DNA of 64,000 bases, from contig JBEBJA010000067.1 in assembly GCA_040080145.1 (NCBI GenBank), positions 62,001-126,000 of the forward strand. The letters run 5' to 3'. The stretch comes from JANXVY01 sp040080145. GTDB taxonomy: Bacteria > Pseudomonadota > Alphaproteobacteria > Rhizobiales > Hyphomicrobiaceae. This document shows positions 53,316 through 62,502 of this stretch, piece after piece (the first letter of the stretch is position 1; the number at the start of each line of letters is the position of its first letter). A model generated the notes under the pieces. It did not search any database, was not told the origin of the DNA, and was given only the letters and a program-made list of their open reading frames with translations. A program made the translations under genes and the position numbers.

Positions 53316-54041
53316 CTAAATCGGTTGCTTGGCGAAACCTTTGACCAGGATAGGCCCCGTCGGCTTGCCGGTTGGCGAGCCGCCTGCTGGCTCCAGCGTG
53401 AACTCATACAGCTGGTCTGGCTTGGGTTTGGGGAGCGAGGGACCAACGAGCTTCGTCTCGTGAACGCCCGGCAACAAGCCGATGGAAACGGGACCGGTTT
53501 TGGCGTCGGGTAACGTCCAGAGCTGAATGACGCGCCCCTCTGGAACGGTGAAATTTTCGAGCGGCACCACCCGCACGCTGTCGTCAGCGAACGCCTCAAT
53601 GATCGCCCCGGGCTTTGCCTGAGCATCGAGCAAGACGACCACGACAGTTGGCGCAGGTGCGCGCAACGTCGGCCAAAGCGCAGCCGTGCCAACTCCGGCG
53701 ATAACGCTTGCAGCCAGGCTCGCAGCACCAAATCCTTGCCAAAATCCTGCAGTCTTTGACGAGGCGGACTTCGGCGCAAACGGCACGACCGTAGCGTGGC
53801 CGGAATGAGTGCCGGCGGTCCCGGTGATCTGCGCGTTGATCTTGTCCCAAACCGCAGCAGGCGGTTCTCCTGCATCGGTCGTCAGGTCTAGTTCTAAAAA
53901 CCGCTCGCGCGCCTCCCGCACAGCAGCCTTCAGCGCAGCATCGCCAGCCAGCCGCGCTTCCAAGTCACGTTCCTCGTCCGGGCTCATCAAGCCCAGCACG
54001 TATTCGCCCGCAATCACATCCAGGGTTGGTTCAGCGCTCAT
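53316..54041 (-). CDS. RskA-type anti-sigma factor
   Basis: A 241-residue single-pass membrane protein: N-terminal cytoplasmic region (I-A-G-E-Y-V-L-G-L-M-S-P-D-E-E-R) of the anti-sigma K type, one membrane segment (about 103-125) and a periplasmic region containing a L-L-D-A-Q-A-K-P-G and W-T-L-P-D-A-K-T-G-P-V-S pattern. It would sequester the ECF sigma factor encoded just upstream; its ATG overlaps the sigma stop by four bases. Confidence 0.88.
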   Translation of the reverse strand: MSAEPTLDVIAGEYVLGLMSPDEERDLEARLAGDAALKAAVREARERFLELDLTTDAGEPPAAVWDKINAQITGTAGTHSGHATVVPFAPKSASSKTAGFWQGFGAASLAASVIAGVGTAALWPTLRAPAPTVVVVLLDAQAKPGAIIEAFADDSVRVVPLENFTVPEGRVIQLWTLPDAKTGPVSIGLLPGVHETKLVGPSLPKPKPDQLYEFTLEPAGGSPTGKPTGPILVKGFAKQPI

Positions 54042-54571
54042 GCCATGCAGTCCTTCAAAGCGCTAAGCCCGCGCCGCACCCACGACTTTGCCGTCCCGAC
54101 TGGCACCGAAAGCCGGCCAGCGATTTCGCCGTGGCTGTAGCCCGACACATACGACATGAGCACGCTTTCGCGCTTTTGGACATCGAGCGCCTCAAGGCAG
54201 CGCCGCAGCCGGCTCTCGCGCGACAGCTTCCCCACGACATCCTCGATACCAAGATCGACCGGACTGATTTTTTCAAGCCCTTCATGGTCCAGCAAATCCT
54301 CGCGCGACCCGTCGCGGATGACGTTCAAGGCGCGGTTGCGCACGACCGTGTAAATCCACGACCGCGCCGAACCAAGTTCGGGGTCGAAACTCGACGCCTT
54401 TCGCCAGATCTGCAGAAACGCATCCTGAACGACTTCTTCAGCCAGTTCCTGACGCCGCACGATCCGCCGCGCCACCCCGATCAAACGCCCGGCTTCCTCT
54501 TGGTAAAGGGCGTGCAGAGAGGCGCGATCGCCCTTGGCACATGCGCTCAAGCTGGCGGAATAATTGAACAT
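54038..54571 (-). CDS. ECF-family RNA polymerase sigma factor
   Basis: A 177-residue sigma factor with region 2 (E-E-V-V-Q-D-A-F-L-Q-I-W-R-K and R-S-W-I-Y-T-V-V-R-N-R) and region 4 (S-Y-V-S-G-Y-S-H-G-E-I-A-G-R-L-S-V-P-V-G-T-A-K-S-W-V-R-R). ATG 54571 is preferred to GTG 54604. It is partnered with the anti-sigma factor and divergent from the DUF4394 gene, a common arrangement for envelope or oxidative stress regulons. Confidence 0.9.
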   Translation of the reverse strand: MFNYSASLSACAKGDRASLHALYQEEAGRLIGVARRIVRRQELAEEVVQDAFLQIWRKASSFDPELGSARSWIYTVVRNRALNVIRDGSREDLLDHEGLEKISPVDLGIEDVVGKLSRESRLRRCLEALDVQKRESVLMSYVSGYSHGEIAGRLSVPVGTAKSWVRRGLSALKDCMA

Positions 54572-54604
54572 GGATGGTGATCTCTCAAAGCCCCTATTCG
54601 ACAC

Positions 54605-54761
54605 TAAACACGCGAGCTGATGAAGTGGATGCAGGTGGAGGCCCCCGTCAAATTATATTTTTTCGCTGCATCCGGTATCAGGTGCGGTCGTGTTCCCCTG
54701 ATGTGATCGGGCCCGCTGGGCAGACCGGTCGTTAAGTGTTTCAATCAGACGGAGACGAACG
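54605..54761. promoter_or_regulatory. Divergent promoter region of the ECF operon and DUF4394 gene
   Basis: A 157-base gap. CGTTA at 54731-54735 upstream of the DUF4394 start resembles a -10 element of ECF promoters, but no convincing -35 GGAAC was found, so autoregulation is only suggested. Confidence 0.3.
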
Positions 54762-55541
54762 ATGACCTTTGCGAAAATCCTGATGACCGGTGCTGCAGTG
54801 CTCGCGGTGACTGCATCGGCGCGCGCCGAAACGGCCGTCGGCTTGGTGGGCGACAAGACGCTCGTCATGTTTGACACGGCGACCGCCAAAGTATCCGCCA
54901 AGATGGACGTGACCGGCGTCACCAAGCTGCTTGGCATCGACGTGCGTTCAGCCGACAAGAAGCTCTATGGCGTCGGCGCAGACGGTTCGCTGGTTTCCAT
55001 CGACACAGCGTCGGGTGCGGCAACCGTCGTCTCCAAGCTCGACATGATGCTGCCAGTCGGGGTGATGGCCTCGGTGGACTTCAACCCGATGGCAGACAAG
55101 CTGCGGGTCATGGGTAGCGACGGCACCAACCTGCGTGTCGACCCTGCATCGGGCAAGGTCACAAAGGACGGGTCTCTGAACTGGGAGCCAGCCGACGCGA
55201 ACGCTGCGGCGAAGTCGAACGTGGTCGCAACCGCCTACCTGAATTCGTACGGTAAGCCGGAAAAAACCGCGATGTATGACATCGACAGCGCACTCGGTCT
55301 GCTGCAACAGACGAAGCCCAACGACGGCACCCTCAAGACCATCGGCGCGCTGGGTATCGACAAGTCTGCCAACATCGCTTTCGACATCCACACGACGGCT
55401 GACGGCAAGAACACTGCCTATCTCGTGGCCGGCACGAAACTCTACACCGTTGACATCGCGTCCGGAAAAGCCACAGCCACAGGTGACATCACCGGCGCTC
55501 CCGGCGCGATCCGCGACGTAACGATCATGCCGGCTGGCTAA
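54762..55541 (+). CDS. DUF4394 periplasmic protein
   Basis: A 259-residue secreted protein with signal peptide (M-T-F-A-K-I-L-M-T-G-A-A-V-L-A, cleavage near A-R-A-E) and repeated beta-rich blocks such as L-L-G-I-D-V-R-S-A-D-K-K-L-Y-G-V and V-D-F-N-P-M-A-D-K-L-R-V, which suggest a beta-propeller-like fold. DUF4394 proteins frequently sit next to ECF/anti-sigma pairs and are probably their targets. A perfect terminator follows. Confidence 0.88.
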   Translation: MTFAKILMTGAAVLAVTASARAETAVGLVGDKTLVMFDTATAKVSAKMDVTGVTKLLGIDVRSADKKLYGVGADGSLVSIDTASGAATVVSKLDMMLPVGVMASVDFNPMADKLRVMGSDGTNLRVDPASGKVTKDGSLNWEPADANAAAKSNVVATAYLNSYGKPEKTAMYDIDSALGLLQQTKPNDGTLKTIGALGIDKSANIAFDIHTTADGKNTAYLVAGTKLYTVDIASGKATATGDITGAPGAIRDVTIMPAG

Positions 55542-55557
55542 AGTCCTGCAAACAATA

Positions 55558-55590
55558 CAGGCTGCCGGCATGAAAGCCGGCAGCCTGCTT
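55558..55590 (+). terminator. Perfect 12-bp terminator after DUF4394
   Basis: CAGGCTGCCGGC, loop ATGAAA, GCCGGCAGCCTG then CTTTAAT. A 12-base perfect stem between the convergent DUF4394 and pccA genes; the T tail is weak, so it may act for both strands. Confidence 0.85.
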
Positions 55591-55616
55591 TAATGGCGTG
55601 CTAGCCTTCAATCCAC

Positions 55617-57635
55617 TCACGCAAATTCGAGGATAACCGCATCGACGGCGAGGCTGTCGCCGGCCTTGGCGTTGATCTTTTTGATGACGCCGTCGCGTTC
55701 GGCACGCAGCAGGTTTTCCATCTTCATGGCTTCGACAATGGCAAGGTTGTCGCCAGCTTGGACGCTCTGCCCCTCGGTGACATGCACAGCCTTGATCAGC
55801 CCCGGCATCGGGCACAGCAGATACTTGCTCATGTCAGCGGGAACCTTGATCGGCATCAGCGCCTCAAGCGCTGCTTCCCGGTCGGTATAGACATAAGCCG
55901 GTGCCTGAATACCACGATAGGCAAGGTTCACACCGTTGAGGATCGGACGCACCTGCACCGTGACTGCAGACCCGCCGATGGTGCCATGCCAAACCGGATC
56001 GCCCGGCATCCAGTTGGATAAGATTTCCAGCGTCTCACCGCGCGCACGATCATCGTCGTGCAGCGTGACGTAAAGCGGCGTATCGAGGCCGCCTGCAACT
56101 TCCAGCTTTTGAACCGCCGAACCGATCTTGACCACGCGGTTGGTCGCAAACCGGAATTCCTTGCCGCTCATCTGATCGGAAATTTCGCGGCGGCGCATGT
56201 TGTGTTTGTGGTCGATGGCGGCCGCGACGGCGGCCATGACGTGGAACTCTGCGCCCTGCGGCGCGCGCGGCGAGAACCCGTCTGGATATTCCTCGGCGAT
56301 GAATCCGGTCGACAGGTTGCCAGAACGCCAGCGCGGATGCTGCATCAAGGAGGTCAGGAACGGAATGTTGTGCGAAATACCGTCGATGTAGAATGCATCC
56401 AGCGCGTCGGCTTGGGCATCAATGGCGGCTTCGCGGGTGCCAGCATGCGTGACCAGCTTGGCGATCATAGGATCGTAGTACATCGAAATCTCGCCGCCTT
56501 CCGTGACGCCGGTGTCGTTGCGAACCGTGCGCCCGTTGAAGATCCCTTCGGCGGGTGGACGGTACTTCACGAGCCGTCCGATCGAGGGTAGGAACTTGCG
56601 GTAGGGATCTTCGGCGTAAATGCGGCTTTCGACCGCCCAGCCGTTGAGCTTCACGTCGGCTTGCTTGAGTGGCAGTTTCTCACCGTAGGCCGACCGGATC
56701 ATCAACTCGACAAGATCGAGCCCGGTGATCATTTCCGTGACGCAGTGCTCGACCTGCAGGCGGGTGTTCATTTCAAGGAAGAAGAAGCTCTTGTCCTGGC
56801 CGGCCACGAACTCGACCGTACCGGCACTGTCGTAACCGACGGCCTTGGCCAACGCGACCGCTTGTTCGCCCATGGCCTTGCGGGTCTTTTCATCCAGCAG
56901 CGGCGAGGGTGCCTCTTCGATGACCTTTTGGTTGCGGCGCTGAATGGAGCACTCGCGCTCGCCCAGATAAACGACGTTGCCGTGCTTGTCGCCAATCAGC
57001 TGAATCTCGATATGGCGCGGGTTGACGATGAACTTCTCGATGAACATGCGATCGTCGCCAAAGCTCGACTTGGCTTCCGAACGCGAGGCATTGAACCCGT
57101 CGGCGACTTCCTTCTCGCTCCAGGCAATCCGCATCCCCTTGCCACCACCGCCAGCCGACGCCTTGATCATGACCGGATAGCCGATTTCGGCCGAGATCTT
57201 GATGGCATGCGCTGCGTCGGCGATCTCGCCCAAGTAGCCGGGAACGGTCGAAACCTTGGCCTTGGCGGCGGCCTTCTTGCTTTCAATCTTGTCGCCCATG
57301 GCGGCGATTGCGCCGGGGTTGGGTCCAATGAACACGATACCGGCCTTGGCGAGTGCAACAGGGAACGCCTCGCGCTCCGAGAGGAACCCGTAGCCGGGAT
57401 GAACCGCTTCAGCGCCGGTCTGCTTGCAGGCGTCGATGATCTTGTCGATGATGAGATAGGATTCGGATGCGGGCGCCGGACCGATGTGGACGCTTTCGTC
57501 CGCCATTTCGACGTGGAGCGCCTCGCGGTCGGCATCCGAATAGACGGCAACCGTCTTGATGCCCATCTTTCGGGCGGTTTTGATGACACGGCAGGCGATC
57601 TCGCCACGGTTGGCAATCAAAATCTTCTTGAACAT
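55617..57635 (-). CDS. pccA: Propionyl-CoA carboxylase biotin-containing subunit
   Basis: The 672-residue protein combines biotin carboxylase (M-F-K-K-I-L-I-A-N-R-G-E-I-A start; G-G-G-G-K-G-M-R ATP loop), a BT-type linker domain and a C-terminal biotinyl domain with E-A-M-K-M (Lys638). The linker and overall length favour PccA over acetyl-CoA carboxylase AccC. In serine-cycle methylotrophs propionyl-CoA carboxylase acts in the ethylmalonyl-CoA pathway; the PccB subunit is not in the window. Confidence 0.9.
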   Translation of the reverse strand: MFKKILIANRGEIACRVIKTARKMGIKTVAVYSDADREALHVEMADESVHIGPAPASESYLIIDKIIDACKQTGAEAVHPGYGFLSEREAFPVALAKAGIVFIGPNPGAIAAMGDKIESKKAAAKAKVSTVPGYLGEIADAAHAIKISAEIGYPVMIKASAGGGGKGMRIAWSEKEVADGFNASRSEAKSSFGDDRMFIEKFIVNPRHIEIQLIGDKHGNVVYLGERECSIQRRNQKVIEEAPSPLLDEKTRKAMGEQAVALAKAVGYDSAGTVEFVAGQDKSFFFLEMNTRLQVEHCVTEMITGLDLVELMIRSAYGEKLPLKQADVKLNGWAVESRIYAEDPYRKFLPSIGRLVKYRPPAEGIFNGRTVRNDTGVTEGGEISMYYDPMIAKLVTHAGTREAAIDAQADALDAFYIDGISHNIPFLTSLMQHPRWRSGNLSTGFIAEEYPDGFSPRAPQGAEFHVMAAVAAAIDHKHNMRRREISDQMSGKEFRFATNRVVKIGSAVQKLEVAGGLDTPLYVTLHDDDRARGETLEILSNWMPGDPVWHGTIGGSAVTVQVRPILNGVNLAYRGIQAPAYVYTDREAALEALMPIKVPADMSKYLLCPMPGLIKAVHVTEGQSVQAGDNLAIVEAMKMENLLRAERDGVIKKINAKAGDSLAVDAVILEFA

Positions 57636-57835
57636 GGGGGGGCTCTAGTCCTTCGAGATGTCGTGCGCGAAATGGTGCAAGGCGTGCCCTGGCAACGCTC
57701 AACCGAGCGGTCAGGAGAATGCGGTTTTCCCTAACAAGCACGAAAAAGGTTTTCGTTGGCCGCGACTATAGTTTGAGCGCCCGTCAGAGCAAGTTCCACT
57801 TTCGAAACGGTCTGCGGCGTTCCGCCGGGGCAGTA

Positions 57836-59152
57836 TTACGCCGAAGTCCCCCCGGCGGCGATCCCGCTAATGCGCTGACGGACGAGTTCGACGGCGCTGC
57901 GTAGGCTGTACAACTGATCGGAATAGGCGAGCGGAATCGGAATGACGCTCACGGCATCCTCGATGCGGTGGATCTCGTCCTGGTATCGGGCCAGTTGTGC
58001 CGGTGAACGGTCCGACTTGATCGCGCGCTCCAGCAATTTCAACTTCTCATACCAAAACAGAATGCGCCGCTTGACCTGCCATTGATAGACCATCGGCACC
58101 ACCTTGAATAATGGCACCAGGAGTGTAGCGATCGGAATGATCATGACCATCATCCGTTCGAAGAATACCGCGGCCCAGAACGGCAGATATCGCTGCAGGA
58201 ACGGCGGACCGATCTTGTAATAGCGCGCGGCATCGGCATCAATCGGCAACTCGGTATCGAGCGCTTGGGGAAACTCGTTTGCCTTCTTGAACAGACCGGC
58301 ACCCGCATGGATTTCCTTGGCTGCCTCGACCAGCAGGCCGACGACGGCTGGATGCAGATCGTTGCGCACGACCAGTGTCGCGGCAGGTGCCACCAGCGTC
58401 ACATCGGCTTCAGGAATATTGGCCGCCATGTCGATAACCCCGGCGGGCAGCGTGACCTTGCTGAGATAGGGATTGAGCCGGGTCAGCGCTTCGGCTTGAT
58501 TGAAATTGAAAACCTTGACGGACTTATCGTGCAGCAGCTTCTGAACCAGTTCGCTTTCGGCCGCCATCGCGAGGAAAACGGCATCCGCTTCGCCATTCGC
58601 CATCATGCTGACGGCGTCGGTGGCCGACGACCCAAGAAACGTCGAGTTGTCCGAGGTGACCCCGCTGGCCGTCAGAATGGCCGTCACGAGCGGCCGTGTG
58701 CCGCTGCCCTCGGCCCCCACCGCGATGCGCTTACCGGCCAGATCTGTCAGGCGTTCAGCCGAAAGATCCGCGCGATGAAACAGCCAGAGCGGCTCAAGGA
58801 ACAATCGGCCCAGCGACGACAAACCGGGATGGGTCGTGGCATTCGCCAGTCCACCTTGCACCAAGCCGATGTGAACGGACGCAGTGGTTTCCGTCAGCCG
58901 GGACAGGTTTTCGAGCGTTCCTGCCGACGGCTTCAGCGTCAGCTTGATCCCCGCCTTGGCCAGATGCGCCGCATACTGCTTACCGAACGCATGATAGGCG
59001 CCCCGTTCGCTGCCCGTGGTCATGGTGACTTCGCGCGGTGGTGCTGGCCCGACAAATTGATAGGCAAGAACAAACGCCCCGGCAATCAGCAGCGCGAGAG
59101 GCAGCAAAATCCAAGTCAGTTCGCGCCAGCGTGGCTTCGGTTTCGTCAACAT
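57836..59152 (-). CDS. TAXI-family TRAP transporter solute receptor with membrane anchor
   Basis: A 438-residue protein: an N-terminal membrane segment (L-T-W-I-L-L-P-L-A-L-L-I-A-G-A-F, about 13-34), a TAXI solute-binding domain (E-R-G-A-Y-H-A-F-G-K-Q, V-G-A-E-G-S-G-T-R near 140), a second membrane segment near 330-355 and a C-terminal coiled region. No TRAP membrane subunit is nearby, so the anchored receptor may have another role. About 200 bases separate it from pccA. Confidence 0.82.
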   Translation of the reverse strand: MLTKPKPRWRELTWILLPLALLIAGAFVLAYQFVGPAPPREVTMTTGSERGAYHAFGKQYAAHLAKAGIKLTLKPSAGTLENLSRLTETTASVHIGLVQGGLANATTHPGLSSLGRLFLEPLWLFHRADLSAERLTDLAGKRIAVGAEGSGTRPLVTAILTASGVTSDNSTFLGSSATDAVSMMANGEADAVFLAMAAESELVQKLLHDKSVKVFNFNQAEALTRLNPYLSKVTLPAGVIDMAANIPEADVTLVAPAATLVVRNDLHPAVVGLLVEAAKEIHAGAGLFKKANEFPQALDTELPIDADAARYYKIGPPFLQRYLPFWAAVFFERMMVMIIPIATLLVPLFKVVPMVYQWQVKRRILFWYEKLKLLERAIKSDRSPAQLARYQDEIHRIEDAVSVIPIPLAYSDQLYSLRSAVELVRQRISGIAAGGTSA

Positions 59153-59261
59153 GAAACGGGATCCCCTTGGCCCAACAGCCCCCCGGCTGCCAGAAGATAT
59201 GTCTTGTAAAACATATTTCTGTCAGCTCAAGGGCTAAGGCACCAGGAGGACTTGAGAACCC

Positions 59262-60236
59262 TCAGGCCGCGCGGACAGCAGGCCTTGATCCAACGACGGG
59301 CGAAAGGACGCCGTCAAGCTCGCTATGCTGCATGCTGAGCGCTTCCATCAGCGCGGCAACGGCCACAGATGGCCGCTGGTGATGGCGTTCCAGCGCCCCG
59401 GCGAGCCAGCCAGCTGTGATCGGGCGAATGTCGTCGCCGGTAATGATGGAAACCCGCTGACGCTCGAGTGCGGCAATTGCGCGATCTTCGTTCGATTGCC
59501 GATGGTAACGCCCAAACCCGGTCACTAGGCCGGCCACGGCACTGGTGCTGCCATGATCGGGGCAGAGAAACACCTCGCGGACCGGCCCAGTATGACCCGA
59601 GACGCTGAGCAGGCAATCTCCGATGGCTTTGCCGAACAATTCGCTCCAGCCCGAGAGCGGGTCTCCGGCGGTGATGACCGAGTTGATGGCAAAAAGTCCC
59701 TCAGCTTCGACCCGGGTGATCGAACCCTGCCCGCATGTGCCTGCAGAATAGAGAATATGCCGGATGACGTCGCAGTCCCGCCCGGTGATGGTGCCAATGG
59801 CCACAGCCTGCCCGTGACGCAAAGGTCCATCCCCAGCTGCCACCGCACAGTAGACTTCGTCGAGCAGCGTTGAAATGAGCCGCTCCGGTGCCCAGCGGGC
59901 CAGCGACAGCAATGTTTGCAGCAGCGCAAAAGTATTGGCCGACAGAACCCGGCCTTCGGGTGCTGCGAGCCGCAACATCCAATCTGCCTTCAACGCCGTC
60001 AGATAGCCATGCGGTGCGGTATGATGAATGGCGAATTCGGTCAAGGCGTCGATGAAGACGCCCTTCCAGCTCGCGTGCTTCTCGCAAGATGACAACTCTA
60101 TCGCGAACAACTCGCGAGCTTCTTGTTCGGTCACCGGCCCGTCGAATGTCAGCGCATCGTGCAGGCGCACGACATCGACCGCAGTAATTGTGCCCTTGTG
60201 AGCTAAGGTATCAAGCCCCAGTGCGTGGAATGCCAT
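59262..60236 (-). CDS. Unrecognised protein with an internal duplicated domain
   Basis: A 324-residue cytoplasmic protein with no known family. Residues 15-70 and 148-210 look duplicated: both start G-T-I-T, contain V-T-x-x-E-A or I-T-R-V-E-A-E-G followed by L-F-A-I and a W-x-x-x-F segment with a helix A-x-x-D/E. The C-terminal 100 residues lack the repeat. GGAG lies seven bases before the ATG. Helical composition only; possibly a scaffold or regulatory protein. Confidence 0.65.
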   Translation of the reverse strand: MAFHALGLDTLAHKGTITAVDVVRLHDALTFDGPVTEQEARELFAIELSSCEKHASWKGVFIDALTEFAIHHTAPHGYLTALKADWMLRLAAPEGRVLSANTFALLQTLLSLARWAPERLISTLLDEVYCAVAAGDGPLRHGQAVAIGTITGRDCDVIRHILYSAGTCGQGSITRVEAEGLFAINSVITAGDPLSGWSELFGKAIGDCLLSVSGHTGPVREVFLCPDHGSTSAVAGLVTGFGRYHRQSNEDRAIAALERQRVSIITGDDIRPITAGWLAGALERHHQRPSVAVAALMEALSMQHSELDGVLSPVVGSRPAVRAA

Positions 60237-60901
60237 CGTCCAACTCCAGCAACGACAAATTGAAATATGAACTGCAGGTTAGTGCGGAGGGTCTAAATGA
60301 ACCCCTAACACCCGCATCAATCCGGTGCGATTTTGTGCCCGTGAAGCCACATCGTGCCGCAATTGTGGGAAATGTAACACACCACTTGCCGGTGCAGGAT
60401 GGTAGGGCGGCAGAGCCGCTTTGCGTATTGCGCCGTTGGGTGGACAGGACTTGGTGTCGGCGTAATACGCTGCGCTATTACGCCCTACGGGCAGGGAATA
60501 TTTTGAGAAACTTTTTGCAGCGAGGGGCGCCGATCTGGAGGCGAACCTATTGGTGACAGCAAGGTGCGAGTCAGGGGTACTCCACGCCGAGCACGATCCT
60601 GAGGCGCGCCGCACCCGCCTGGGTGAAACTCCCAGGTCAACGAGTGTTAAACGCTCCGGGGAGGCCAAAAATCTTAGCACGGAGCAGTGCCACAAGTGCT
60701 CTCTACCCACTCGGAAGACCCGCGCGCTTGACGCGCTGCTCCTCCCGTCGATCATTGTCAGTTGCCAGATTGCGAAAAAGCAGTTGTAAAACCTACTGCT
60801 AGCGAGACAGACAATGGTGCATCTGGCGTGGCCGTCACTCAGCGTTTACAAGTCACCCAAACCTCAGGGATAAGTGCAACGTGTCCGATCCAAAGGCTGC
60901 C
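60237..60901. other. Non-coding gap carrying a dispersed palindrome
   Basis: 665 bases with no supported gene between two divergent genes. It contains the copy 2 palindrome at 60402-60488 and a short CCTGGG/CCCAGG hairpin near 60630. The plus-strand frame at 60550-60789 has no ribosome site and an unusual composition, so it was not annotated. Confidence 0.6.
60402..60488. repeat. Dispersed GTAGGGCG...CGCCCTAC palindrome (copy 2)
   Basis: GTAGGGCGGCAGAGCCGC to CGCGCTATTACGCCCTAC region: outer arms GTAGGGCG/CGCCCTAC, inner GCGTATTGCG and CGTAATACG elements. The same scheme as 43761-43845, though the inner parts differ. Confidence 0.85.
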
Positions 60902-61732
60902 ATGACCGAGAGCCCGGCTCAGTCCGTTCCTGAAACGTCCTGGCGCGCAGCCTTCGACGAGGCGCAAAGGACGCACGCGGTCAATGTCGTGTGCATGAAA
61001 TGGGGCGACCGCTATCCGGCAATGTTCGTCAACCGGCTGTATGGCATGGTTAAGCGCAATACGTCCTGGCATGTCCGGTTTGTCTGTTTCACCGACGATG
61101 CGTCCGGCATCCGCCCCGAAGTTGAATGCCAGCCGCTTCCCAAGGTTGAGTACGATCCAGCGCTTGGTAAATACTGGCCTAAGCTCGGCTTGATGCAGAA
61201 GGACCTCGGTGGCCTCACCGGTATGACGCTGTTTCTCGACCTCGACCTGGTCATCCTCGACAACATCGACGCATTGTTCACTTACCCCGGCCGCTTCCTC
61301 ATCATCCGCGAATGGAAAGATCCTCACAAGGGCTACGGCAACAGTTCGGTGGTGCGCTACTTCATCGGCGCCGAAAGCGCCGTCCTCGACCGCTTTCACG
61401 CGACGCCTCCCGAAGTCATCATCGAAAAGTACGCCTCCAAGGAACAGAACTTCCTGACCAAGGCTGTCGATGAAGTTGCGTTCTGGCCGCCCGAATGGGT
61501 CCCGCCGTTCAACCTCGATTGTCTGCCAGCCAACCGCGTTGCCCGCTTCTTTGCCGCGCCGCAAAAGCCCGGCGGCGGCAAGATCCTCGTGTTCTACGGC
61601 TCAATCACCCCAAGCTCGGCGCTCCGCGGCGAGCACGAACCGAAAAAGCGCGTCGGCACCGGGCGCTCGTTCCGTCCCACCCTGCGACGCTTTCGGCCAG
61701 CCCATTGGATCGCGGACTATTGGACGGAATGA
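60902..61732 (+). CDS. Glycosyltransferase (GT8/GT-A-like), first of three
   Basis: A 276-residue GT-A-type protein: the D-x-D element lies in F-L-D-L-D-L-V-I-L near residue 110. The C-terminal part is basic (K-K-R-V-G-T-G-R). ATG 60902 has AAAGG five bases upstream; GTG 60881 is an alternative. It starts a three-gene plus-strand group ending at 63372. Substrate unknown; lipopolysaccharide or capsule is likely. Confidence 0.75.
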   Translation: MTESPAQSVPETSWRAAFDEAQRTHAVNVVCMKWGDRYPAMFVNRLYGMVKRNTSWHVRFVCFTDDASGIRPEVECQPLPKVEYDPALGKYWPKLGLMQKDLGGLTGMTLFLDLDLVILDNIDALFTYPGRFLIIREWKDPHKGYGNSSVVRYFIGAESAVLDRFHATPPEVIIEKYASKEQNFLTKAVDEVAFWPPEWVPPFNLDCLPANRVARFFAAPQKPGGGKILVFYGSITPSSALRGEHEPKKRVGTGRSFRPTLRRFRPAHWIADYWTE

Positions 61733-61784
61733 CTCCTTCTGCGCAATAAGAGCGCAATATTTTAATCGCGGGGATGTTGCCAGT

Positions 61785-62498
61785 ATGACCGATGCCGAGA
61801 CACCGCAGCCCCTGCCTGAGGAATATTCCTGGCTCGAGGGTGGGCAAAACTACATCGCCTGCGGCTTTTATACCCCCAATTATCTGCCTCAGATCCTGTC
61901 GCTCAAGGCGTCTCTGGAGGCGCAGAAGATCAATCACTTCCTGAAGCGCTACGAACCGCGCGGCGGCTGGGAAGCCAACACCCGCATGAAGCCGGTGTTC
62001 GTCGACTATTGCCTCAACAAATTCAAAGGCACGGACATCGTCTACCTCGACGCCGACGCGGTGGTGCGAAAGCCGCTCAAAGCCTTCGACAACATGACGT
62101 CCGATGTGACGCTGCTGTTCCACCCCACGAAGGAACGCGGCAAGTGGTACCTGCGCATTTCGGCAGGCACCGTCGCGGTGCGCAACACGCAAGGTGGCCG
62201 CAAGTTTGCCAAGCTGTGGAAAGACGGCGAAGCCCGCGCAACAGCCACAACCGTTGACGAAGACCTCGTCTACATGGCCTTCGCCGATATGGCCGGCGTC
62301 TCCATTACCGTCTTGCCGCCGGACTATTACAAGATCTTCGACGCCCCCGGTTCCGATCCAACCATCGAGCACTTCCAGGCCAGCCGGGGCCAGTTCAAGA
62401 TCCGCAAAACCGTCCGCCGCACGTTGCAAAAGGCCGGTTGGATATTGGGCGCACTGGCCCTTGCCTACCTTGCTTACCGTTGGACACGCGGAGCCTGA
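61785..62498 (+). CDS. Glycosyltransferase-like protein with C-terminal membrane segment
   Basis: A 237-residue protein with a GT-A D-x-D motif (I-V-Y-L-D-A-D-A-V-V, near residue 86) and a C-terminal membrane segment (A-G-W-I-L-G-A-L-A-L-A-Y-L-A). The tail-anchored layout would place the enzyme on the inner membrane. It follows the first gene by 52 bases. Confidence 0.75.
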   Translation: MTDAETPQPLPEEYSWLEGGQNYIACGFYTPNYLPQILSLKASLEAQKINHFLKRYEPRGGWEANTRMKPVFVDYCLNKFKGTDIVYLDADAVVRKPLKAFDNMTSDVTLLFHPTKERGKWYLRISAGTVAVRNTQGGRKFAKLWKDGEARATATTVDEDLVYMAFADMAGVSITVLPPDYYKIFDAPGSDPTIEHFQASRGQFKIRKTVRRTLQKAGWILGALALAYLAYRWTRGA

Positions 62499-62502
62499 CC
62501 CG

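Noticed and set aside
60550..60789. 79-residue frame in the 60 kb gap
   Set aside because: No plausible ribosome site and codon use unlike that of neighbouring genes.
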